Below are positions 1 to 7,210 of a stretch of 9,749 nt of DNA, in pieces; positions within the stretch are counted from its first letter, which is position 1; each line of letters starts with the position of its first letter. The translations under genes were made by a program, and so were the position numbers. The stretch lies in assembly GCA_945871415.1 (NCBI GenBank), contig CAMBWG010000058.1, positions 1 to 9,749 on the forward strand, in the 5' to 3' direction. This DNA comes from an uncultured Desulfovibrio sp. (GTDB lineage Bacteria; Desulfobacterota; Desulfovibrionia; Desulfovibrionales; Desulfovibrionaceae). The notes beneath the pieces are model-generated. The model was not told where the DNA came from, made no database searches, and saw only the letters and a program-made list of their open reading frames with translations.

Positions 1-477
1 GTCTTCCCGGTATTGCAGGTAATAGCGGTACTTGCGCCATGTGCCGTACAGAATGTCTATGAGCTCATGGTTGAAGAGATCTAAAAAGTCCCGCAGCGCG
101 TCCGCTTCGTCCTGATGCTGGGCCACGTATTCGGAAAAGTAGACGGGCAGTGGCGAGCCCGCGCCGTGCAGCCCCATGAGATTGAGGACCAGCAGGGCGC
201 GCGTCTCCTCCCCCTGACCGCTGAAGACAAGGCTCTCCATGTCGCCCGGCGGAAAGGACAGATTGGGATTGACGCGAAAGCGCAGGGCCTTTTCCGGCTC
301 GCGCACGCCCCGGCCGGCCAGATAGCGCCGGATGATGTGCACGGCCTGCGCAAAGGCAAAGCTGCCGGGAGATTCCTCAAGTCTGCTGTAGACGGCCGTT
401 TTCCGTTTTTGCGGACGCGCGGGGCGCGGCATGGCCGGCGTCCCTACAGCGTCAGCGTGCCCAGTCGTGGCGGCCAT
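1..477 (-). CDS. tssG: TssG, T6SS baseplate subunit (partial: N-terminal 159 codons)
   Basis: The frame runs open from an ATG at 477 to the left edge, so the C-terminal half is missing. TssG joins TssE, TssF and TssK in the cytoplasmic baseplate wedge. Family marks are seen in the expected order: FAFAQAVHIIRRY (residues 40-52), LRFRVNPNLSFPPGDM (65-80), then LMGLHGAGSPLP (100-111) followed by YFSEY. Residues 1-27 are Ala/Pro/Arg-rich and look like an unstructured leader. Two starts are possible. ATG 477 has GGGAAAGG at 490-483 and would overlap tssF by 34 nt. ATG 432 (residue 16) lies 11 nt past the tssF stop and has AGGGA at 445-441. I chose the longer form without strong preference. The overlap or near-contact with tssF indicates one transcript and probable translational coupling. 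The identification is firm; only the start is uncertain. Confidence 0.93.
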   Translation of the reverse strand, partial: MAATTGHADAVGTPAMPRPARPQKRKTAVYSRLEESPGSFAFAQAVHIIRRYLAGRGVREPEKALRFRVNPNLSFPPGDMESLVFSGQGEETRALLVLNLMGLHGAGSPLPVYFSEYVAQHQDEADALRDFLDLFNHELIDILYGTWRKYRYYLQYRED

Positions 478-2204
478 ACGTACCTTTCCCCGCTTTTTTC
501 CTCGCGCACGATAAGCTGGTGAAAACTGTTCACCGTGGCGTACAGGGCCAGAAATTCATTGAGGGCGGAAGCGAACAGGAACATATCGCCTTCGCAGGAA
601 AATCCCCGTTGATCTAGGGTCAGTTCCGTCACCGCTCCCCGCAGGGGAAGCCCCCGGTAAATGCGATCCGTTTCCCGCATGCGGATATCGCGCATGCCTT
701 CCAGAATTTTTTCCAGCACCCGCGCTCTGCGTCTGTCATGCAGGGCGCGGAAGTCGTAGGTGGCCACGATGCCGCGCAGGGCATTGATATTGGTCAGCGG
801 AAGATAATTGAGCGCCATGTTGGACAGGAGGCGCCACAGGGTGTCGCCCTCCAGCGGCGGCGCAAAGGGCGGCGTAACGGGAATGATGTTTTTGAAAGGA
901 ATGGCCGCATCGCCCGTATCCTGAGGGTGACGGATGTCGCCCACGCCCAGTTGCAGGGGCAGCATGCGGTTGGTGCACATGAGGTCCATGGAGATGGTGG
1001 CATCCTGCGGCAGCGGCCCGTCGTCTTCGGCAACAAGGGAAATATAGGTTTCCACGCTTTCGTCGGAGGGCGAAGGCTGTACCCGCAGACGGTAGTAGGC
1101 CGCCTTGTCTCCGTTGCGTCTGTGTTCAAAGGATTCAAACGGCTGGTAGACCCTGTGTTCTCTGTTGGCCGCGCCCCAGCTTTCCACATGGCTGACGCTG
1201 TGCACGGCGTAGTGGTAGGGATATCTGGGATCGGGCATGATGCGGTATTCCGTCTGACGGTGATCCCAGGTGAGCGGCGAGGCGGAACGCGGGAACAGAT
1301 TGACCACAGGCGTGCAGAACAGGCGGATATTGTTTTTGGAATAGGATTCAAAATTGGGCGGCAGACTTTCGAGCACGCAGTGCAGTTCAAACTCCTGACA
1401 GCCTTCGACCCGGCTCAGGCGTTCTTCGGAGAGGGCGTCCCCGAGTTCAATGTCGAGAAAGTGAAATTTTTCCGGGAAGCAGAAATATTCCTGAAGGATG
1501 CGGTAACCGGCAAAGGAGTTCGGAGGACAGGGATAGACAACTTCGTCCTGCGCGAAGCCCACCGGCCGGATGCGCGGCTCCAGTTCCGCCAGACGCAGTT
1601 CCCGGCGCGCGCTGTCGAAGGCGTGAACACGCAGACGGCGGAGCTTGCGCATCAGCAGATAATACAGGGTATGCACGATGGTTGTTTCCCCGGTCAGGAA
1701 GACGCGCAGGCGTTGCGGCGTCAGCTGATCAAGGGTGACTTCCTCGCTGCGGAAGCGCAGGAGCATGACCGCTTCTCCGTCTCTGGCGGCGAAAGCAAGA
1801 TTCGTCAGCTCCAGCGGCAGGACTTCCGTTTCATAGGCGGTGCGAAACAGACAGGGCGTTCCGTCGACGGGCTCCGACCGTACCGTGAATTCCCGGGGAA
1901 TGACGGCAGGGCCCGACAGCCCCCGGGGCGGGAGAAACTGAATGACGCTGCATGCGGGCAGCGGTCGCAGATAATTGGGCCAGAGCAGATTGAACAGGGC
2001 GTAGGTGATTTCCGGCAGTTCATCGTCCAGCTTTTCCCGCAGGCGACCGGTAAGAAAGGCCACCCCTTCCAGAATGCGCTCCACATCCGGGTCCTTGCCG
2101 GGCGTATTGAAAAAGGGGGCAAGCGCGGGATTGTTTTCGGCAAACTCCTGCCCCAGCGTGCGCAGGGCGACGAGTTCTTTTTCATAGTAGCGGTTGACGC
2201 TCAT
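444..2204 (-). CDS. tssF: TssF, T6SS baseplate subunit
   Basis: This 586-residue protein has the usual TssF length. TssF pairs with TssG in the baseplate wedge around the VgrG hub. The start MSVNRYYEKELVALRTLGQE is the typical TssF N-terminus, followed by FAENNPALAPFF and DPDVERILEGVAFLTGRLREKLDDE at about residues 21-62. The NLLWPNYLRPLPA segment follows at about 72-84. The C-terminus ends in the usual Trp-Pro-Pro-x-x-Gly pattern (WPPRLGTLTL). The frame extends upstream to an ATG at 2246, but that would add 14 atypical residues and increase the overlap with tssE. ATG 2204 overlaps the tssE stop as ATGA and has GGAG at 2214-2211. There is no signal peptide or membrane segment, consistent with a cytoplasmic baseplate protein. 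The stop is TAG at 446-444. Confidence 0.96.
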   Translation of the reverse strand: MSVNRYYEKELVALRTLGQEFAENNPALAPFFNTPGKDPDVERILEGVAFLTGRLREKLDDELPEITYALFNLLWPNYLRPLPACSVIQFLPPRGLSGPAVIPREFTVRSEPVDGTPCLFRTAYETEVLPLELTNLAFAARDGEAVMLLRFRSEEVTLDQLTPQRLRVFLTGETTIVHTLYYLLMRKLRRLRVHAFDSARRELRLAELEPRIRPVGFAQDEVVYPCPPNSFAGYRILQEYFCFPEKFHFLDIELGDALSEERLSRVEGCQEFELHCVLESLPPNFESYSKNNIRLFCTPVVNLFPRSASPLTWDHRQTEYRIMPDPRYPYHYAVHSVSHVESWGAANREHRVYQPFESFEHRRNGDKAAYYRLRVQPSPSDESVETYISLVAEDDGPLPQDATISMDLMCTNRMLPLQLGVGDIRHPQDTGDAAIPFKNIIPVTPPFAPPLEGDTLWRLLSNMALNYLPLTNINALRGIVATYDFRALHDRRRARVLEKILEGMRDIRMRETDRIYRGLPLRGAVTELTLDQRGFSCEGDMFLFASALNEFLALYATVNSFHQLIVREEKSGERYVWPPRLGTLTL

Positions 2205-2593
2205 GATCTGCTCCGGTACTTGCCTTCGTCCACGGATACGGTCCATGCCCAGGGTTCAGAACGCCCGTCCCGACGCCTCTTTTCCGCCTGAATGGAAAAG
2301 CGGAGAGTAAAGGGGGCGCTGTTCTTTACCGGCAGGCTCGCGACCCGCGGGTTGCGGAGCCGCGGTTCATAGAGTTCGATAAGCCGTTCTATGGCGGAAC
2401 TCAGCATGATTTGCAGTTCGCTGCGCGACAGCGTGAGATCGTTGAGGTCGGGGAGTCCGTAGTCGGGCAGAGACTGGACGGCTCCCTGCCGGGTGCCGAG
2501 CACGCGGGACAGGTTGTTCCGGATGGATGTATCCTCGTCCATGTCCATGCCGGCCTGCCCCAGAGTCAGCCTTTCAAAGAGACTCCCCGCCAT
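2201..2593 (-). CDS. tssE: TssE, gp25-like T6SS baseplate protein
   Basis: This 130-residue protein is the homologue of phage T4 gp25, which links the baseplate to the first sheath ring. The gp25-like pattern is clear: a short N-terminal SLFERL segment, TSIRNNLSRVLGTRQG at about residues 22-37, then LPDYGLPDL at about 42-50. A helical stretch follows and leads to the hallmark LYEPRLRNPRV at about residues 74-84. The length is at the short end of the family. The start at 2593 lies 2 nt after the tssC stop and has AAGGA about 8 nt upstream, so the gene belongs to the same operon. The stop TGA overlaps the tssF start (ATGA). In many clusters hcp sits between tssC and tssE; here there is no room for it. 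Confidence 0.95.
   Translation of the reverse strand: MAGSLFERLTLGQAGMDMDEDTSIRNNLSRVLGTRQGAVQSLPDYGLPDLNDLTLSRSELQIMLSSAIERLIELYEPRLRNPRVASLPVKNSAPFTLRFSIQAEKRRRDGRSEPWAWTVSVDEGKYRSRS
2211..2214 (-). promoter_or_regulatory. Ribosome binding site deciding the tssF start
   Basis: GGAG on the minus strand lies 6 nt before ATG 2204, inside the last codons of tssE. It supports 2204 over the upstream in-frame ATG at 2246. Together with the ATGA stop/start overlap it suggests that ribosomes finishing tssE re-initiate on tssF. Confidence 0.7.
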
Positions 2594-2595
2594 GA

Positions 2596-4077
2596 CTATT
2601 CCTTTTCCAGCTTGCCGACGAGAGAAAGCGTGAAGTACGCGCCCATATATTTGAAGTGCGGGCGCACGCTCATGGAAACGCGATACCAGCCCGGATCTCC
2701 CTCAACGTCCGAAACCACGATCCGCGCGTCACGCAGCGGACGGCGGCTGCGCGTATCCGCACTGGGGTTTTCCTGATCGGCGACATACTGGCGAATCCAG
2801 GTGTTCAGCTCCCGTTCCAGATCCGAACGCTCCTTCCATGAGCCGATATTTTCGCGCTGCAATACCTTGATGTAGTGCGCCAGACGGGAAATGATGAACA
2901 GATACGGCAGCTGTGTGCCCAGCCGGTAGTTGAGCTCCGCGTTCCGGCCTTCTTCGGAAATGCCGAAGAACTTCGGCTTCTGGCAGGAATTGGCGGAGAA
3001 GAAGGCGGCGTTGTCCGAGCCCTTGCGCATGGTCAGAGCAATAAAGCCCTGCTCGGCGAGCTCGTATTCCCGGCGATCGGAAATAAGAACTTCCGTGGGG
3101 ATTTTCATTTCGATGTCGCCCAGGCTTTCATAGAGGTGTACCGGCAGATCCTCGACCGCGCCGCCGGAGCGGGGGCCGATGATGTTGGCGCACCAGCGGT
3201 ATCTGGCAAAACTGTCCGTAAGGCGCGTGGCAAAGGCAAAGGCCGTGTTGCCCCACAGGAAGTTTGCGTGGTTGTCGTCCACTGTTTCCTTGTAGACAAA
3301 GGCCCGGATCGGATTTTCTTCCGGGTCGTAGGGCTGGCGCAGCAGGAAGCGGGGCGCGGTCAGCCCCACATAGCGGGAGTCTTCCGATTCGCGGAAGGCG
3401 TTCCATTTGGTGTAGGCCGGGCTGGTGAAAATGTCCTGAAGGTCCTTGAGCGCGGGCAGGCGCTGAAACGAACCGTCCGTCAGGCCGAAGAAGGAAGGCG
3501 CGGCGGCCGCAATAAAGGGAGCGTGGGACATGGTGGCCACGCTGGCCACGTTCTGGAGCAGACGCATGTCCGTAGCCGTGGGGCTGAAGTAGTAGTTGCC
3601 GATGATGGCCCCGACCGGATTCCCGCCGAACTGGCCGTATTCCGAGGTGTATATCTGCTTGTACAAACTGGACTGGGAAATTTCCGGGGAATCTATGAAG
3701 TCGTCAAGGAGTTCATCCTTGGTAATGTTGAGCATCTCCACGGTGATGTTTTCCCGGAAGTCCGTGCGATCCACCAGCAGCTTGAGGCCGCGCCAGGCGG
3801 ATTCCATTTCCTGGAATGCTCTGGCGTGCAGCACTTCGTCCATCTGGGCGGACAGGCGGCGGTCGATTTCCGCAATCATGTGATCCACAGCGTTTTTGCG
3901 GACTTTTTCCCCTTCATGGGCAGGTTTCAGCATTTCTTCAATAAAGGCGCTGATACCCAGCCGGGCGGCTTCATAGCCCTCGTCTTCCGGCGTCAGGGCG
4001 GTCTGGCTGATGATGGAATCAAGCAGCGGCGATCCCGTGGACTGCTCCTGCTCCGTATACTCCTGCATCTGGCTCAT
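2596..4077 (-). CDS. tssC: TssC (VipB), large sheath protein
   Basis: This 493-residue protein is at the normal length for TssC, the large subunit of the contractile sheath that polymerises with TssB around the Hcp tube. Recognisable blocks are ESAWRGLKLLVDRTDF (about 92-107), GGNPVGAIIGNYYFSP (about 151-166), SHAPFIAAAAPSFFGL (about 184-199), YVGLTAPRFLLRQPY (236-250) and LPYLFIISRLAHYIKVL (390-406). The C-terminal HFKYMGAYFTLSLVGKLEKE is also typical. The N-terminal ~45 residues contain the acidic/Gln-rich segment normally involved in sheath packing. The start at 4077 has AAGGAG about 9 nt upstream. Its spacing from tssB is unusual: 175 nt, mostly filled by a hairpin-rich repeat, whereas tssB and tssC usually lie almost end to end. 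No frameshift is seen. Confidence 0.98.
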   Translation of the reverse strand: MSQMQEYTEQEQSTGSPLLDSIISQTALTPEDEGYEAARLGISAFIEEMLKPAHEGEKVRKNAVDHMIAEIDRRLSAQMDEVLHARAFQEMESAWRGLKLLVDRTDFRENITVEMLNITKDELLDDFIDSPEISQSSLYKQIYTSEYGQFGGNPVGAIIGNYYFSPTATDMRLLQNVASVATMSHAPFIAAAAPSFFGLTDGSFQRLPALKDLQDIFTSPAYTKWNAFRESEDSRYVGLTAPRFLLRQPYDPEENPIRAFVYKETVDDNHANFLWGNTAFAFATRLTDSFARYRWCANIIGPRSGGAVEDLPVHLYESLGDIEMKIPTEVLISDRREYELAEQGFIALTMRKGSDNAAFFSANSCQKPKFFGISEEGRNAELNYRLGTQLPYLFIISRLAHYIKVLQRENIGSWKERSDLERELNTWIRQYVADQENPSADTRSRRPLRDARIVVSDVEGDPGWYRVSMSVRPHFKYMGAYFTLSLVGKLEKE

Positions 4078-4133
4078 GCTGTCAGGCTCCTTGGCAAAGA
4101 TGGTTGTGCGGGCGGCTTGAAGGCAACCGGTTT

Positions 4134-4254
4134 AGAGCGTTTCGCCTTTGAAAAAGGTGAAACGCGGGGCGGCGGCACAGCGCCGCCCGGCCCGAAGTGA
4201 GCGGAAACCGTGTTTTTCCCGCGAAACGGCAGGCCGTATGGTTTAAAATGCTCT
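4134..4254 (+). repeat. Structured intergenic repeat, element A (tssB-tssC gap)
   Basis: This 121-bp copy starts AGAGCGTTT and ends AAAATGCTCT, so its ends are short inverted repeats. Inside are a 13-pair hairpin with a GAA loop (4137-4165, one G.T pair), a second 8-bp hairpin GGGCGGCG/CGCCGCCC (4167-4188), and a weaker third near 4201-4222. It shares the 20-mer CTTTGAAAAAGGTGAAACGC (4146-4165) exactly with element C. It is flanked by TA on both sides when the outer bases are included (TAGAGC...GCTCTA). It fills most of the gap between tssB and tssC, and its right end overlaps the tssB stop codon. It resembles a small non-autonomous (MITE- or REP-like) element; no family was recognised. Confidence 0.85.
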
Positions 4255-4804
4255 AGTTGCCCTTGTCGTCGGAGGGGCTGTCCTCGTTGCCTTTTTGTGC
4301 TCCGGGGGTGTCGTCCCTGTCGGAGATTTGCAGCTCCTCCATGATCTGGCGACGCCGCTCCTCGTCCTGCAGGACTTCATCCAGAGCCGCGCGAAACGCG
4401 GGAATATTGCCCAGAGGCCCCTTGAGGGAAATCAGAGCGTCCCGCAGCTTGAGCAGATTGTTCATTTCCGGAATCTGGCGGGCCACGCCTTCGGGCTCAA
4501 AATCGCGCAGACTCTGAAAGGAGAGCGAAACCGGCAGGTCGTCCGCATCTTCGTTATCCGTCAGGCGATTACGCACCGAAAGCTGCACTGTCAGATTTTG
4601 TTTCGCCATCACATCGGAAAAATTGTTCTTATTGACGCTCACCGGTTTTCTGTCGATAAGCGCCCGTTCGTCCTGACGTTGCAGAAAGTCGCCTACCACC
4701 ATGAGCTTAAGCGGCAGTTCCACTTCTTCCTGCGCGCCTCCGGTGGCGGGGCGGAACGTCACGTTGATGCGTTCTTTGGGTGCAAGGGATGAGTCCTTGG
4801 CCAT
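4253..4804 (-). CDS. tssB: TssB (VipA), small sheath protein
   Basis: This 183-residue protein is the small sheath subunit that forms heterodimers with TssC. Family marks are ERINVTFRP (11-19), VELPLKLMVVGDFLQRQ (about 28-43), a LTVQLSVRNRL strand (about 71-81), and LRDFEPEGVARQIPEM with LLKLRDALISLKGPLGN (about 99-133). The C-terminal ~20 residues are acidic and polar, probably disordered. A strong GGAGG lies 5-6 nt before the ATG at 4804. The stop codon TAG (4255-4253) straddles the edge of repeat element A: its last two bases are the element's terminal AG. The gene follows tssA after 277 nt, part of it a second copy of the same repeat. The call is firm. Confidence 0.97.
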   Translation of the reverse strand: MAKDSSLAPKERINVTFRPATGGAQEEVELPLKLMVVGDFLQRQDERALIDRKPVSVNKNNFSDVMAKQNLTVQLSVRNRLTDNEDADDLPVSLSFQSLRDFEPEGVARQIPEMNNLLKLRDALISLKGPLGNIPAFRAALDEVLQDEERRRQIMEELQISDRDDTPGAQKGNEDSPSDDKGN

Positions 4805-4938
4805 AACGTCCTCCAGTGCTGGTAGATTCCTGTATATGCCGTCAGAGGAAAATCCCGTGACGGAAGCCGCGTGGCGGGGGCGGAAAATCGACGTCGCGCG
4901 ACGGACGCCGCCCGCTGTTTCCCCCTGTTGTGCCGTAT
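4805..4938 (-). other. tssB leader between element B and the start codon
   Basis: These 134 nt contain no gene. They hold the tssB ribosome binding site and a possible leader hairpin CCGTCA/TGACGG (4863-4858 with 4844-4839), and a perfect 12-bp palindrome CGTCGCGCGACG (4892-4903). No convincing promoter is visible. Confidence 0.4.
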
Positions 4939-5083
4939 AGAGCTTTTTCAGTTTGAAACGCTTCGCGTCTCAAACCATCTGTCTGTCGGTTCTCGAGAAA
5001 CGTGTTGTTTTCCCGCTGAGTTCTGGCCGGACGGCGCTGTGGCGCCGCTTCGCGTTTTGCCTTTTTCAAAGGTAAAACGTTTT
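4939..5083 (-). repeat. Structured intergenic repeat, element B (tssA-tssB gap)
   Basis: This copy of about 145 bp lies in the opposite orientation to elements A and C. Read on the minus strand it begins TAAAACGTTTTACCTTTG, has the same CCTTTGAAAAAGG core hairpin (5079-5053) and a GGCGC/GCGCC hairpin (5046-5033), and ends AAAAAGCTCTA. It is longer than the other copies because it carries an extra 11-bp hairpin with one mismatch and a TTC/GAA loop (4951-4975). Its AAAAC end is degenerate relative to AGAGC. The tssA stop codon TAA (5084-5082) lies on the boundary of this end. Confidence 0.75.
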
Positions 5084-6617
5084 AGCTGAACAGCCTGATT
5101 GCCGTCGCCGCCTGAAGGGAGTAGAGGCGGCGGCGCAGACCGTCCTGCCCCTTGTCGCCGCCGCTCTGGATGAGCAGAGTAAGAATCTGCGCGCCCAGCT
5201 CCGGCTCCCAGTCCAGCACCCCCCACTGCTCCAGCCGCGCATACAGTTCAAGGAGCAGCTCCCTGCCCGTCTGGGGGCGACCCGCGCGCAGGCAGTAGCG
5301 GGCAAGCAGGAGGCCGTGCAGAATGGCCTGGCGGCTTTTTCCGGAAGCGCCGGGTCCGAGAGAGGCCAGCCCTTTTTCAAAATTCTGTTCTTCCGCAATG
5401 GCAACGGCCTGCTCGAGCCGTTGATCCTCGCGTTGCGCCTGTTCCGCATCGCCGGCATGTGTCACGTGTTTTTCTGTTGCCGCTGATTCTTTATTGCGGA
5501 GCGAGTCCAGCCATTGCGCGGTATCGGGAGAGGCAAAGGGCGTCCCGTCATGAAATTTGTAGCCGGGAAGCGCCGGATAGCGTTGCAGAAAGGCGCACAG
5601 GATGCGGCAGACGATATCCCGCGCATCGTGGATTCCCAGAGCGTCAAGGCAGCGGACGACAAGGTGATGTCCGTCAAACCAGAAGGGCGCCTTGCTCGCG
5701 GTGCGCTCAATCTGCGGCAGGATGCTTTCATACTGTTTGTTGTCCACAGCGGCGGCATAGGCCAGTGCCTTGTCCTGCGGCAGCACCATACGCAGCTGGG
5801 TAACCTTCTCTCCGTTGGCGGGAGGCAGCTGGACAACGGTTGTCCAGAGCGCCGCGCGGTGCAGCAGGTACACTCTCCAGTCCCGGATATCCTGACTGAG
5901 AAAATGAGCCCCCAGCTGCTGGGCCTGCTCCATGGTCGCCCGGAGAAGCTGGGGCAGAATGGAGTCCGGCACGCGCCCGTCGCTGTTCAGACTGGTCACG
6001 ATCCCGGCGCTCCCGGACGGCAGCGGCGTCGGCGGCGTCGGGACCGGGGACGCCGACGCCGCGGGCTTTTCCGGGGGCGCTTCTCTTTTTTGGGGAATGG
6101 CCCTCAGGATATTACGAAACGACGGGGCGTTTTCCCCCATGTGTTCGTCAAGCACCTGTTGCAGTGCCTGCAATGCCTGCCGGAAGCCTTCATAGGTTTC
6201 CTGTTTTTCCACCGGGAAGGCATTGGCGGGCATCAGGTTTTCCAGCCTGGCCACCAGCCAGAGAAAGGGAGCCGCCCGCCGGGGCATGCGGCTTGCGGAG
6301 GGATGGAGTTCCTCCCAGCAGGATGTGAGATACCGGGTTGTGATTTCAAGGGAGGCGGTCAGCCCGGAAAGACCCTCCTGCTCGTAGACGGCGCGGCTGC
6401 CATAGCAGAATACCCAGAGATCCTTGACTCTTTTAGCAAGAAGTTCTGTCGCCATCTCAAGGACAAGGGCCCAGTCCGTGCGACTGTCCGGTTGCAGAGC
6501 GTCATTTTTGTTGACCTCGTTTTGCAGTGCCTCAAATTCCGGGTCGAACAGAATATTTTCGCTTCCGCAGGCCGTTCCGTCCGGCAGCTCCTTTGTCCAT
6601 CCCTCAAACCAGCGCAT
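5082..6617 (-). CDS. tssA: TssA with ImpA_N and VasJ-type C-terminal domains
   Basis: This 511-residue protein is a TssA, the cytoplasmic component that primes or coordinates baseplate docking and tail polymerisation. The ImpA_N domain covers about residues 22-132, with FDPEFEALQNEV (24-35), DWALVLEMATELLAKRVKDLWV (48-69), an EGLSGLTASLE block (81-91) and SCWEELHP (99-106). A Pro/Ala-rich linker lies at about 175-203. The C-terminal part, about 240-511, matches the VasJ-type domain: APFWFDGHHLVVRCLDALG (310-328), RYPALPGYKFHDGTPFASPDTAQWL (346-370), then a helical LLLARYCLRAGRPQTGRELL repeat-like region. ATG 6617 is preceded by GGGGGAG. The gene sits after a terminator and a candidate promoter, so it is probably the first gene of the tssABCEFG operon. 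Its TAA stop appears to derive from the end of repeat element B. Confidence 0.93.
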   Translation of the reverse strand: MRWFEGWTKELPDGTACGSENILFDPEFEALQNEVNKNDALQPDSRTDWALVLEMATELLAKRVKDLWVFCYGSRAVYEQEGLSGLTASLEITTRYLTSCWEELHPSASRMPRRAAPFLWLVARLENLMPANAFPVEKQETYEGFRQALQALQQVLDEHMGENAPSFRNILRAIPQKREAPPEKPAASASPVPTPPTPLPSGSAGIVTSLNSDGRVPDSILPQLLRATMEQAQQLGAHFLSQDIRDWRVYLLHRAALWTTVVQLPPANGEKVTQLRMVLPQDKALAYAAAVDNKQYESILPQIERTASKAPFWFDGHHLVVRCLDALGIHDARDIVCRILCAFLQRYPALPGYKFHDGTPFASPDTAQWLDSLRNKESAATEKHVTHAGDAEQAQREDQRLEQAVAIAEEQNFEKGLASLGPGASGKSRQAILHGLLLARYCLRAGRPQTGRELLLELYARLEQWGVLDWEPELGAQILTLLIQSGGDKGQDGLRRRLYSLQAATAIRLFS

Positions 6618-6663
6618 GCGCTCCCCCGCAGCATAAAGATATTGCTTATTTCATTTTTGATGG

Positions 6664-6691
6664 AGTGTAGTCATTTTCAGATGATTTTCAA
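6664..6691 (-). promoter_or_regulatory. Candidate sigma-70 promoter for the tssA operon
   Basis: In an AT-rich gap, TTGAAA (6691-6686) and TACACT (6669-6664) are spaced by 16 nt on the minus strand. The -10 box ends 46 nt before the tssA ATG and lies downstream of the terminator at 6815-6788, where a promoter is required. The -10 box is only a partial match (4 of 6), so the exact boxes are uncertain. Confidence 0.4.
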
Positions 6692-6787
6692 GTAAAACTG
6701 ATATTGATTTATAAGTTGTTGTTTTACGTATGGAAAGTCCGTTTCCGTGCCGGATGCGTGAGTATGGCGGTGGCTGTGGGCAGGCAA

Positions 6788-6815
6788 TAAAAAAAGCCAC
6801 CCCGAAAGGTGGCTT
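6788..6815 (-). terminator. Intrinsic terminator after the PAAR gene
   Basis: On the minus strand an 8-bp stem AAGCCACC/GGTGGCTT (6815-6808 with 6801-6794) closes a 6-nt loop, followed by a run of seven T ending at 6789. It lies 37 nt past the PAAR stop and separates the PAAR unit from tssA. Confidence 0.9.
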
Positions 6816-6852
6816 GTCGCGTGTCTGCCGCTGAGCTGGGCGCGTGCCGTTT

Positions 6853-7173
6853 TTATCCGGCAAGGACGTTGTTGCTGCCGTCTATCATCCTGCCGAAACC
6901 GCCGCAGTGCAGCGTGGCATCACCCTTGCGAACCAGCGGCTTGCCGTTCACCAGAACCGTGAGGCTGCCTTTTATGGTCTTCCAGGTGTTGGGGCCGCAG
7001 CATATGGCGTGAAAACCGTTGTCGCCCACCCGAAGCGCCGGTCTGTTATTGATAAGAACATTCGGAGAGCCGGAGATGGAAGGACCGGTAACATTATGCG
7101 GACAGCAGGGCTTGCCGTGAATGTCGGCAGGACAGTTGGAGCGATCCCCCAGACGACAGGCGGAAGAACCCAT
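6853..7173 (-). CDS. PAAR-domain spike-tip protein
   Basis: This 106-residue protein consists of little more than one PAAR domain, the cone that sharpens the VgrG trimer tip and can carry effectors. The sequence shows a GD near the start (9-10), CCPHNVTG (23-30), GSPNVLINNRPALRVGD (35-51), HAICCGPN (54-61), GSLTVLVNGKPLVRKGD (69-85) and HCGGFG (89-94) before a closing GSNNVLAG. His and Cys residues at 19, 26, 54 and 89-90 are candidates for the structural metal site. No toxin or transthyretin-like extension is present, so any cargo would bind non-covalently or through a VgrG. AAAGGAG precedes ATG 7173. A promoter-like sequence lies upstream and a strong terminator downstream, so it is probably transcribed alone, between the adaptor gene and tssA. 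Confidence 0.95.
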   Translation of the reverse strand: MGSSACRLGDRSNCPADIHGKPCCPHNVTGPSISGSPNVLINNRPALRVGDNGFHAICCGPNTWKTIKGSLTVLVNGKPLVRKGDATLHCGGFGRMIDGSNNVLAG

Positions 7174-7210
7174 AGGAGTCTCCTTTCATTGTATAAATTA
7201 ATTGTTATTT

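Noticed and set aside
2205..2246. Upstream start for tssF at 2246
   Set aside because: It would add MDRIRGRRQVPEQI before the conserved TssF N-terminus and lengthen the overlap with tssE. The ATGA start at 2204 has its own ribosome binding site.
738..2291. Long plus-strand open frame (517 codons) opposite tssF
   Set aside because: It is an antisense shadow of a gene with a clear TssF sequence in GC-rich DNA. Its translation has low-complexity, unfamiliar composition and no recognised domain.
2875..4200. Plus-strand open frame of 441 codons opposite tssC
   Set aside because: It lies antisense to unmistakable tssC and runs into repeat element A. No family marks are seen.
4842..5226. Small open frames crossing element B and the tssA 3' end
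   Set aside because: Their translations derive from the repeat's hairpins and from tssA out of frame; there is no evidence of a real gene.
5514..6695. Plus-strand open frame of 393 codons opposite tssA
   Set aside because: It is antisense to tssA, and its translation is unrelated to any family I know.
6733..6755. GGCACG-containing sequence resembling a sigma-54 -24 box upstream of tssA
   Set aside because: The -12 GC element is missing at the required spacing (GA instead), so the match is incomplete. It also lies more than 100 nt upstream of the start.
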